Shown: one piece after another, positions 1 through 5,010 of the stretch
How positions within the stretch are numbered: the stretch's first letter is position 1
Layout of the letters: each line of letters starts with the position of its first letter
Assembly: GCA_002727695.1 (NCBI GenBank)
Contig: PBXT01000115.1
Location: forward strand, 1-5,010
Length of the DNA: 5,010 nucleotides
Source of the DNA: Methanobacteriota archaeon
Lineage (GTDB): Archaea; Thermoplasmatota; Poseidoniia; Poseidoniales; Poseidoniaceae
Direction: 5' to 3'
Program-made: the position numbers and the translations under genes
Notes under the pieces: generated by a model
What the model saw: the letters and a program-made list of their open reading frames with translations, nothing else
Database searches by the model: none
Told to the model about the DNA's origin: nothing

Positions 1-252
1 GAATTCGTTTTTCATACATAGAAATCTACCCGTGTCTTCAGGATATTTCTTGCCAATTGAAGACATTAAATTGTCCAATATTTTGTTCTGGATTTCATTT
101 CCACCTTTTTTAGGATGCAGGAAATAGGAGGCAGCATTTACCAAAACAGTTTCACTATTTTCCTTCTGTATTATTTCCAGTACATTTTGGTCAATGTAAT
201 GTTCTGTGTAGTAGTCAACCATCGCATGATAGTTTTTTTCAATTTCTGACAT
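1..252 (-). CDS. Unrecognised protein, N-terminal 84 residues (3' end beyond window)
   Basis: An ATG at 252-250 opens a frame that stays free of stops to the left edge, giving 84 residues that begin MSEIEKNYHAMVDYYTEHY and end at KNEF. I do not recognise the family. The visible part looks like a soluble, mainly helical cytoplasmic protein: it is rich in Lys, Glu, Asn and Tyr, with no signal peptide, membrane segment, metal-binding Cys/His cluster or nucleotide-binding loop. The start is supported by an AGAGG Shine-Dalgarno-like site 8 nt upstream. The start lies only 18 bp after the stop of pruA, so it is probably the third gene of an msrA-pruA operon. Its codons look more A/T-rich than those of pruA, though this was judged by eye. 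That the frame is a gene is fairly secure from the start signal and context; its function is unknown. Confidence 0.7.
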   Translation of the reverse strand, partial: MSEIEKNYHAMVDYYTEHYIDQNVLEIIQKENSETVLVNAASYFLHPKKGGNEIQNKILDNLMSSIGKKYPEDTGRFLCMKNEF

Positions 253-260
253 CTAGACAG

Positions 261-265
261 CCTCT
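261..265 (-). promoter_or_regulatory. Shine-Dalgarno-like site AGAGG for the 252-1 gene
   Basis: The minus strand reads AGAGG, then 8 nt, then the ATG at 252. It lies between the TAA stop of pruA (273-271) and the next start. It is the clearest ribosome-binding signal in the window and fits internal operon genes that need one, in contrast to the apparently leaderless first gene msrA. Confidence 0.5.
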
Positions 266-270
266 AACAA

Positions 271-1926
271 TTAGTTGAGGAATCCGTAAGACCAATCGTG
301 AGGAGGAGCGAAGGTCTCCTTGATAGAACGTGGACTTACCCATCGAAGCAGATTCAATGGCGAACCGGCCTTGTCGTTAGTTCCACTTCCTCTTGCACCA
401 CCAAATGGCTGCTGTCCTACAACTGCACCAGTTGGCTTGTCGTTGATGTAGAAGTTGCCTGCGCTGAATCGAAGAGCTTTCAAAGCGGTCTCAATATTCC
501 TGCGGTCGGTAGCGAAAATCGAACCGGTCAGTGCATATTCAGACGTTGAATCACACACTTCTAGGATTCTCTCAAAGTCGCTATCGGGATAGATATGGAT
601 TGAAAGTACTGGGCCAAATATTTCCTCAGCCATTGATTCATATCTCGAATCCTTGCACAGAATTGTGGTTGGCTCAATGAAGTAACCAGTCTTGTCATCA
701 TATCCGCCACCTGTTACAATTTCGCAACTTGGGTCTTCTTTTGCCCTATCGATATATCCGGTGATATTGTCGAATGACTTTCTGTCGATAACTGCAGACA
801 TGAAGTTGGAGAAATCTCTTGGGTCGCCCATTCGAATCTTAGAAACTTCTGCGCAATATTCGTCTTTTATTTCATCCCAGACGCTTTCTGGAATGTAAGC
901 ACGGCTTGCTGCACTGCACTTTTGGCCTTGGAATTCGAATGCACCGCGAAGTAGTGCAACGGTCAGAGCACGCTTGTCGCAATCAGGGTGTGCGACGATG
1001 AAATCCTTGCCCCCCGTTTCACCGACAATCCTTGGGTATGAACGCATGTTCTCTAGGTTGTTTGCGATGTCCTTCCACATCTTTCTGAATACTGCGGTAG
1101 AACCCGTAAAGTGAACTCCAGCGAGTTCTGGATGCGACATACAGATGTCTCCAACAACACTTGCTTTACCAGGGATGAAATTGATTACGCCAGGTGGTAA
1201 ACCAGCATCCATCATCAAGCGCATTAATCTATAATTAGACACATAGGAGTTCCTTGACGGCTTCCAAACACCGGTATTACCCATGATTGCCGCACTTGAG
1301 GGAAGGTTCGCTGCAATGCTGCTAAAGTTGAACGGAGTTACGCTGAATACGAACCCTTCAAGTGGTCTAACTTCACTTGAATTCCACATAGAAGATGGTG
1401 AGACAGGAGGTTGAAGGTCTTCGTAGATTTGATGGCAATAGTCGCTGTTGAATCTCCAGAAATCGATCAATTCACAAGCGGAATCGATTTCTGCTTGGTG
1501 GCAAGTCTTTGATTGATTTAGCATAGTGGATGCATTTATTTCAGCACGGCGAGGACCTGCTAGCAATTCGCTAGCTTTCAGGAAAATAGCACAACGTGAT
1601 TCCCAAGGCATAGTTGACCACATTTCATGAGCCTCTAAAGCAGCATCAATGGCAGACTTGACTTCCTTTTCTCCAGCCATGTGCACTCTTGCGATAACGT
1701 GACTGTGGTCGTGTGGCATCACCTGCTCAACAACATCTCCAGTGAATACTTCTTCACCGTTGATGATACAAGGAATTTCCAAAACTTCTCTTTCCTGCTT
1801 TTCGAGTTCAGCCTTCAGCAGGGTTCTCTCATTGCTTCCTGGAAGGTATCCAAGAACTGGCTCATTGACAGGGGTTGGGGGTCGAACGACGTTGTTCACC
1901 ATATCTACCCCGAAGGGTTGTGGCAC
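271..1926 (-). CDS. pruA: L-glutamate gamma-semialdehyde dehydrogenase (delta-1-pyrroline-5-carboxylate dehydrogenase), ALDH4 type
   Basis: This enzyme oxidises glutamate-5-semialdehyde with NAD+ to glutamate, the second step of proline catabolism, in the cytoplasm. The 551-residue frame is full length for a single-domain enzyme and reads like human ALDH4A1 from NEPVLGYLPGS (about residue 21) to the C-terminal DWSYGFLN. Visible aldehyde dehydrogenase landmarks are TPFNF with oxyanion-hole Asn200, WKPS with cofactor-binding Lys222, FTGS (273-276), GETGGK with general-base Glu303, GQKCSAASR with nucleophile Cys337, EEIFGPV with Glu435, and the glycine-rich GARGSGTNDKAG loop (510-521) that in this family holds the substrate carboxylate. 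It is not fused to proline dehydrogenase as in PutA, and no proline dehydrogenase gene lies in the window. The called start is GTG at 1926, 13 bp after msrA. An ATG at 1902-1900 (residue 9) is a real alternative, because homology does not reach the first residues and no good Shine-Dalgarno precedes the GTG. It is probably cotranscribed with msrA. The family assignment is very secure; the start is not. Confidence 0.95.
   Translation of the reverse strand: MPQPFGVDMVNNVVRPPTPVNEPVLGYLPGSNERTLLKAELEKQEREVLEIPCIINGEEVFTGDVVEQVMPHDHSHVIARVHMAGEKEVKSAIDAALEAHEMWSTMPWESRCAIFLKASELLAGPRRAEINASTMLNQSKTCHQAEIDSACELIDFWRFNSDYCHQIYEDLQPPVSPSSMWNSSEVRPLEGFVFSVTPFNFSSIAANLPSSAAIMGNTGVWKPSRNSYVSNYRLMRLMMDAGLPPGVINFIPGKASVVGDICMSHPELAGVHFTGSTAVFRKMWKDIANNLENMRSYPRIVGETGGKDFIVAHPDCDKRALTVALLRGAFEFQGQKCSAASRAYIPESVWDEIKDEYCAEVSKIRMGDPRDFSNFMSAVIDRKSFDNITGYIDRAKEDPSCEIVTGGGYDDKTGYFIEPTTILCKDSRYESMAEEIFGPVLSIHIYPDSDFERILEVCDSTSEYALTGSIFATDRRNIETALKALRFSAGNFYINDKPTGAVVGQQPFGGARGSGTNDKAGSPLNLLRWVSPRSIKETFAPPHDWSYGFLN
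1907..1918 (-). other. Short hairpin with C(UUCG)G tetraloop just upstream of the alternative pruA ATG
   Basis: On the minus strand ACCC-TTCG-GGGT can fold into a 4-bp stem capped by UUCG closed by a C-G pair, an especially stable RNA tetraloop type. It ends 4 nt before the ATG at 1902-1900 and lies inside codons 3 to 7 of the GTG-started frame. It may be a chance product of coding sequence; any effect on start choice is inference. Confidence 0.3.
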
Positions 1927-1965
1927 AAAATAATGCCCATCAATACAAATGAGACATTTTGTGCC
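1922..1965. repeat. Perfect 10-bp inverted repeat spanning the msrA/pruA junction
   Basis: GGCACAAAAT at 1922-1931 is exactly mirrored by ATTTTGTGCC at 1956-1965, with 24 nt between. In the minus-strand transcript the upstream arm lies in the last codons of msrA, the loop holds the msrA TGA stop (1942-1940), and the downstream arm includes the GTG start of pruA (1926-1924). A hairpin would therefore sequester that start until ribosomes finishing msrA opened it. The stem is A/T-rich with a fairly large loop, so its stability is only moderate. There is no T-tract after the second arm, which argues against a classical terminator. Confidence 0.45.
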
Positions 1966-2458
1966 TTACTTTGGCTAATTTTGGGGCTACTACCATTTGG
2001 CAGTAGCCGTTTCCAGGGTTCAACTCGAAGTAGTTATGATGGTATTCTTCAGCCTCATGGTAATTTGATAATTCAGTTATCTCGGTAACGATCTCATCAT
2101 CGAAATACTGCTGAAAATCTTCTTTGATTCTTTGAGCGAGAATTTTCTGGTCCTCATCAACATAGTAAATCACTGAACGGTACTGCGTTCCAATATCGTT
2201 TCCTTGACGATTTAGTTGAGTAGGGTCGTGCACTGTGAAGAAAACTTCCAGTATGGTTTCGTATGAGATTATTGAATCATCATAGATAACCTCGACAACC
2301 TCTGCATGTCCTGTAGAACCACTGCATACGGATTTGTAGTTTGGATTTGGGTCATGCCCTCCCGCATATCCAGGTAATGCAGATTCTATTCCTCGCATGT
2401 TCTTGTAAGCACCTTCTACACACCAGAAGCATCCTCCGCCTAATACTGCTCTTGCCAT
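1940..2458 (-). CDS. msrA: Peptide-methionine (S)-S-oxide reductase MsrA
   Basis: This enzyme reduces the S-epimer of methionine sulfoxide in proteins and free methionine, using thioredoxin-type reductant, as cytoplasmic repair of oxidative damage. The 172 residues are a complete single-domain MsrA. GGGCFWCVE near the N-terminus supplies catalytic Cys10. GYAGG (30-34) and GSTGHAEVVEV with Glu53 follow, then HDPTQLNRQGNDIGTQYRS (77-95) with catalytic Asp88, then a family-typical AEEYHHNY stretch (136-143). GYC near the C-terminus gives Cys153 as the likely resolving cysteine. No MsrB domain is fused or adjacent. The ATG at 2458 sits directly before the conserved GGGCFWC motif and leaves no room for a longer conserved N-terminus. 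No Shine-Dalgarno precedes it, but a TATA-like box lies 20-28 bp upstream, so it may be the leaderless first gene of the operon with pruA (13-bp gap). It ends in TGA. The identification is essentially certain. Confidence 0.97.
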   Translation of the reverse strand: MARAVLGGGCFWCVEGAYKNMRGIESALPGYAGGHDPNPNYKSVCSGSTGHAEVVEVIYDDSIISYETILEVFFTVHDPTQLNRQGNDIGTQYRSVIYYVDEDQKILAQRIKEDFQQYFDDEIVTEITELSNYHEAEEYHHNYFELNPGNGYCQMVVAPKLAKVRHKMSHLY

Positions 2459-2477
2459 ACCAACGCCTGTTGATTAT

Positions 2478-2486
2478 CGTATATTG
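2478..2486 (-). promoter_or_regulatory. Putative archaeal TATA box for the msrA-pruA operon
   Basis: The minus strand reads CAATATACG, lying 20 to 28 bp before the msrA ATG. With an archaeal TBP-type promoter, transcription would start at or very near the ATG and give a leaderless message, which agrees with the absence of a Shine-Dalgarno. The match is short and in A/T-rich DNA, and it assumes an archaeal host. Confidence 0.35.
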
Positions 2487-2515
2487 AGTTCTGTAATTTG
2501 CAATGTGTGCGTGGG

Positions 2516-2523
2516 AATAATTA
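2516..2523 (+). promoter_or_regulatory. Putative archaeal TATA box for the secreted GDSL-esterase gene
   Basis: AATAATTA is centred about 26 bp upstream of the ATG at 2546 and is preceded by a purine-rich GTGGG stretch that could serve as a TFB recognition element. No Shine-Dalgarno lies close before the ATG, so a leaderless transcript is plausible. It shares the 87-bp divergent intergenic region with the msrA promoter. The assignment depends on the host being archaeal. Confidence 0.35.
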
Positions 2524-2545
2524 GTTTGGACATAATCGAATAGAC

Positions 2546-2608
2546 ATGCGAGTCCCTCTTTTGGTAGTGATTCTGTTACTCGGCAGTATGCCGATACAGG
2601 TCGAAGCC
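2546..2608 (+). other. Sec-type signal peptide of the GDSL esterase (residues 1-21)
   Basis: A short basic start (Met-Arg) leads into an uncharged hydrophobic run, VPLLVVILLLGSMPI, and then QVEA followed by TSG. Cleavage after Ala21 would fit the small-residue rule at -3 and -1 (Val-Glu-Ala). There is no lipobox cysteine, so the protein is not an obvious lipoprotein. It shows that the acidic repeat protein is exported, consistent with its paired cysteines and calcium-binding repeats. Confidence 0.8.
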
Positions 2609-5010
2609 ACCTCAGGGCGAGCACTGACCGCTGAAATTGTCATCAGCGAATATGTTTGGACTTCTTCAGATGAAATCATTGTCGAAGTATATGTTTCAGG
2701 GGCGCCTTTCAATCGAAACCTTACATTGGATTGGGAATTGAGTGATGAAAATGGTGAGATTCTAAACGATTCAATCGTGTTCCAAATGGGTGCTTCAACC
2801 CATATTGTCCAAATCCCGCTGAGCCGCTTTTATTCTGGAGGTATCTATCATGACATTTCGGTTGAGGTAAGTCTAGATTCAACAGTTGTAAATGACAACC
2901 AACCATTCACTGTTTTGAGAGATTCTTATCTTCAACCAGCATCCAACTTGGTTGTATTTGGTGATTCACTATCAGATATGGGTAATGGCAACAACAGTGC
3001 CATTGTATCAGTAGTCTTCTCTTCACCTCCTTACTGGCAGGGTAGATTTTCCAACGGTCCAGTATGGATCGAGCATATTTCCGATTCTTACGGACTATCC
3101 ACTACCTTCGGTGATGGAACTGCACAAGGTGATAATCGGGCATTTGGCGGTTCCCAAACTGGTCAAGGTTATGCTTACCTTACGCTACCAAATGTTGGAA
3201 CACAAATCAATAATTATCTAGCCAATGTTCAGTCTAGTTTCTCTAACTCAGATGTGATTTTCTTGTGGGCTGGAGGAAATGATTTCCTCTACGGTACAGG
3301 AAATCCCGATCTTATCAGCCAGAACATGGCTTCACATATTCGGGCCCTAGAATTGGCTGGCGCTACTAGATTTGTCGTAGCTAATCTTCCTCCTTTGGAG
3401 TTAACACCTGAGGGGGCATCACGTACTGCTCAGCAGCAAGCAACAATGGCTTCAGATGTAGTTTCCTACAACTCTAAACTGGCTCAAGAAGTTACCAATC
3501 TAACCAACACATTGAGCATAGAAATTACCCTAATAGATGCTTGGTCAATATTCAATGAGATTGTCAATAACGCAGACCATGTTGGAATTACTAACACCCA
3601 AGACCAAGCATGTTCCGGTGGTGCTACAGTTCCGCTTGTGCCCCTGCCTATCTGCGGAAGTGGGGCAAATGTGGTATCAAATGTCGATGAGTATCTATTC
3701 TTCGACAAAGCTCATCCAAGCGCGACTATGCACAAGATAATCGGTCAATTTGCTGTAATGAACATCGGTGATGCAGATACTGATGGTGACGGTGTTACCG
3801 ATTCAAACGATATTTGTGATTGGACTGAGGACACCTCAACAGTAAACGCTGAAGGCTGTGATTGGAGTCAACAGGACGAAGATTCGGACGGCGTTGCCAA
3901 TGCTAACGATGAATGTCTTGGCACAAACTCAGGTTATTCAGTCGACATAAACGGATGTGCTGATTATCAAAAAGACACCGACGGCGATGGACTAACTGAC
4001 GATGTGGACCCTTGTCCAAACGATGTATCTGGACAAGATTACGATTCAGATGGATGTATTGATTTGGTCGATGAAGACGATGATAACGATGGGGTAATCG
4101 ATACTGAAGATTACTGTCCGAGAGGACAGATTGGTTTGCATTCTCACGATTTTGACGAAGATGGTTGCCACGATGATGAGGACCTCGACGATGATCAAGA
4201 TGGATTGCCAGATGATGAAGAATCAGAAGCTGGCAGCGACCCATTCGATGTAGATAGCGACGATGACGGAGTTTGGGATGGCCAAGATTCATTCCCTACT
4301 GACCCTAGCGAGTGGAAAGATTCTGATTCAGATGGCTATGGAGACAATTCCGATGCTTTCCCTAATGATGAGTCAGAGTGGGCTGATTCAGATTATGATG
4401 ACGTAGGCGATAACACCGATGCATTCCCTAATGACCCTACCGAATGGGATGATTCAGACCTGGATGGGATTGGTGATAATTCTGATGATTGTCCATTCCA
4501 ATTCGGAACCTCATACTTCCCTAAGGGCTGCCCGGACCGAGATTCAGATGGTTATGCAGATGAGAATGACCAGTTCCCGGATGATGCCGATGAATGGAAT
4601 GATGCTGACGGCGATGGAGTTGGCGATAATTCCGATGCATTCCCTGATGATTCAGAAGAATGGTTAGATTCCGATATGGATGGATTCGGAGATAACGGAG
4701 ATGCATTCCCATTCGATGAGTCTGAATGGTTGGATAGCGATTTTGACGGGTGTGGCGACAACTCGGATGCATTCCCATTCGATTCGACAGAATGTATCGA
4801 TTCTGACTTAGACGGAGTAGGAGACAATAGCGACCCCTGGCCTTACGACCCTCTAGAATGGGCAGACAGTGATTATGATGGAGTAGGTGATAATTCTGAT
4901 TTCGACCCATACGATGCATCAGAGACGAAGGATAGCGATGGTGATGGAGTAGGAGATAATTCCGATCTATGGCCGCTTGACCCAAGCAAGAAAAGGGATA
5001 GTGACGGTGA
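2546..5010 (+). CDS. Secreted GDSL/SGNH-family esterase or lipase with long TSP3-like calcium-binding repeat array (3' end beyond window)
   Basis: The frame is open from ATG 2546 to the window end (821 codons and 2 nt). An in-frame TAG at 2522-2524 with no other start between fixes the ATG. Residues 1-21 look like a Sec signal peptide (MR, a hydrophobic core, then cleavage probably after VEA21). Residues 22 to about 130 are beta-rich and unrecognised. Residues 133 to about 405 form a GDSL hydrolase: VVFGDSLSDMGN with nucleophile Ser141, AFGGSQTG (Gly201/202), WAGGND with Asn245, and FFDKAHPS with Asp387 and His390. This block order and the DEYLFFDKAHP context resemble the phospholipase/lecithinase/hemolysin-type GDSL enzymes (COG3240-like), which hydrolyse lipid or other carboxyl esters; the actual substrate is unknown. 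From residue 409 on the chain is very acidic TSP3-like repeats, expected to bind Ca2+. It has 14 visible cysteines, all in close pairs. No membrane anchor is visible, but the C-terminus is missing. The hydrolase fold is secure; the exact reaction is not. Confidence 0.93.
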   Translation, partial: MRVPLLVVILLLGSMPIQVEATSGRALTAEIVISEYVWTSSDEIIVEVYVSGAPFNRNLTLDWELSDENGEILNDSIVFQMGASTHIVQIPLSRFYSGGIYHDISVEVSLDSTVVNDNQPFTVLRDSYLQPASNLVVFGDSLSDMGNGNNSAIVSVVFSSPPYWQGRFSNGPVWIEHISDSYGLSTTFGDGTAQGDNRAFGGSQTGQGYAYLTLPNVGTQINNYLANVQSSFSNSDVIFLWAGGNDFLYGTGNPDLISQNMASHIRALELAGATRFVVANLPPLELTPEGASRTAQQQATMASDVVSYNSKLAQEVTNLTNTLSIEITLIDAWSIFNEIVNNADHVGITNTQDQACSGGATVPLVPLPICGSGANVVSNVDEYLFFDKAHPSATMHKIIGQFAVMNIGDADTDGDGVTDSNDICDWTEDTSTVNAEGCDWSQQDEDSDGVANANDECLGTNSGYSVDINGCADYQKDTDGDGLTDDVDPCPNDVSGQDYDSDGCIDLVDEDDDNDGVIDTEDYCPRGQIGLHSHDFDEDGCHDDEDLDDDQDGLPDDEESEAGSDPFDVDSDDDGVWDGQDSFPTDPSEWKDSDSDGYGDNSDAFPNDESEWADSDYDDVGDNTDAFPNDPTEWDDSDLDGIGDNSDDCPFQFGTSYFPKGCPDRDSDGYADENDQFPDDADEWNDADGDGVGDNSDAFPDDSEEWLDSDMDGFGDNGDAFPFDESEWLDSDFDGCGDNSDAFPFDSTECIDSDLDGVGDNSDPWPYDPLEWADSDYDGVGDNSDFDPYDASETKDSDGDGVGDNSDLWPLDPSKKRDSDG
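2942..3760 (+). other. GDSL/SGNH hydrolase catalytic domain (residues about 133-405)
   Basis: The domain carries all four SGNH blocks in order: Ser141 in GDSL, a glycine of block II at 201/202, Asn245 in GGND, and Asp387/His390 in DxxHP. Ser141, Asp387 and His390 should form the triad, and Gly201/202 with Asn245 the oxyanion hole. All catalytic residues are intact, so the enzyme is predicted active. Cys356 and Cys370 sit in the loop before block V and could form a disulfide. Confidence 0.9.
3770..4249 (+). repeat. Cysteine-bearing TSP3-like calcium-binding repeats (residues 409-568)
   Basis: Irregular units with cores such as DTDGDGVTD, DEDSDGVAN, DTDGDGLTD and DDDNDGVID alternate with Cys-x(13 to 16)-Cys tails: Cys424/438, 457/471, 490/504 and 524/541. 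The pattern of C, a linker, then GC followed by a new Asp-rich core is the form seen in bacterial and animal thrombospondin type 3 repeats, where the Asp side chains wrap Ca2+ ions. It directly follows the catalytic domain and probably forms a rigid stalk. Confidence 0.85.
4250..5010 (+). repeat. Tandem 22-residue (66-bp) acidic repeat array, running off the window
   Basis: Residues 569-816 hold eleven consecutive units: ten of exactly 22 residues, and one of 28 (635-662) whose tail is replaced by a Cys649/Cys662 module. A twelfth begins at 817. The consensus is x-DSDxDGxGDN followed by xDAFPxDxxEW. The unit at 729-750 carries Cys736 and Cys750. Codons for the same residues differ between units (for example GAT/GAC, and TCC/TCT/AGC), so the units are kept alike at protein level and are not recent exact DNA duplications. 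Asp-rich loops imply Ca2+ binding, and the F/W and P positions probably pack between turns. Confidence 0.92.

Noticed and set aside
1..6. GAATTC at the very start of the window, suggesting a cloning-site boundary
   Set aside because: GAATTC also occurs at 931-936 and 1379-1384, and the reading frame runs cleanly through 1-252. There is no sign of vector sequence, so the boundary could be chance or just the clone edge.
1985..2008. 7-bp inverted repeat GGCTACT / AGTAGCC with a 10-nt spacer, as a possible terminator or hairpin
   Set aside because: It lies inside msrA, encoding the conserved GYC region, with no T-tract. It is best explained as coding sequence.
1681..2088. Plus-strand open frame antisense to pruA and msrA (135 residues), and smaller ones at 298-549, 692-898 and 1742-1933
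   Set aside because: They lie entirely opposite strongly conserved enzyme genes and show no recognisable domain or start signal.
2352..2906. Minus-strand frames across the divergent promoter and the start of the esterase gene (2352-2624, 2521-2712, 2721-2906)
   Set aside because: They overlap confirmed coding sequence of msrA or the signal peptide and N-domain of the esterase, and their composition is not protein-like.
3484..3740. Minus-strand frame 3484-3708 and plus-strand frame 3537-3740 inside the hydrolase domain
   Set aside because: Both lie out of frame within the GDSL domain, which reads through to conserved Asp387/His390 in the correct frame.
3903..4985. Long minus-strand open frames opposite the repeat array (about 129, 154 and 91 residues), and a plus-strand frame at 4419-4667
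   Set aside because: They are shadows of the periodic GAT/GAC-rich repeats. Their translations are low-complexity (His/Arg/Leu- or Ser/Pro-rich) with no independent start signals, while the true frame is continuous with the GDSL domain.

Overview
The window holds four protein genes arranged around one divergent promoter region (about 2459-2545). To the left, three closely spaced minus-strand genes run msrA (1940-2458), then pruA (271-1926), then an unrecognised gene that runs off the left edge (1-252). The gaps are 13 and 18 bp, so they probably form one operon. To the right, one long plus-strand gene (2546 to beyond 5010) encodes a secreted GDSL/SGNH-family esterase fused to a long array of calcium-binding thrombospondin type 3 (TSP3)-like repeats. 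It has no stop codon in the window, so the true protein exceeds 821 residues.

The best guess for the organism is a marine planktonic archaeon of the Marine Group II/III type (Candidatus Poseidoniia). This is inference. Very large secreted proteins with the repeat core DSDxDGxGDN followed by xDAFPxDxxEW are a hallmark I associate with those genomes. The two outward-facing genes lack Shine-Dalgarno sequences but have TATA-like boxes at about the distance expected for leaderless archaeal transcripts. A marine bacterium cannot be excluded from the sequence alone.

The left operon looks like intracellular housekeeping. MsrA repairs oxidised methionine. PruA (an ALDH4-type L-glutamate gamma-semialdehyde dehydrogenase) completes proline breakdown to glutamate. 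The third product is unknown. The msrA/pruA junction carries a perfect 10-bp inverted repeat whose downstream arm contains the GTG start codon of pruA. The right-hand gene is an extracellular hydrolase, plausibly a lipid or ester degrader held rigid by calcium and disulfide bonds. All 14 of its visible cysteines fall into seven close pairs, five of them with exactly 13 residues between.

No RNA gene, transposon, CRISPR array or obvious terminator was seen. Apart from the 87-bp divergent intergenic region, essentially all of the window is coding.
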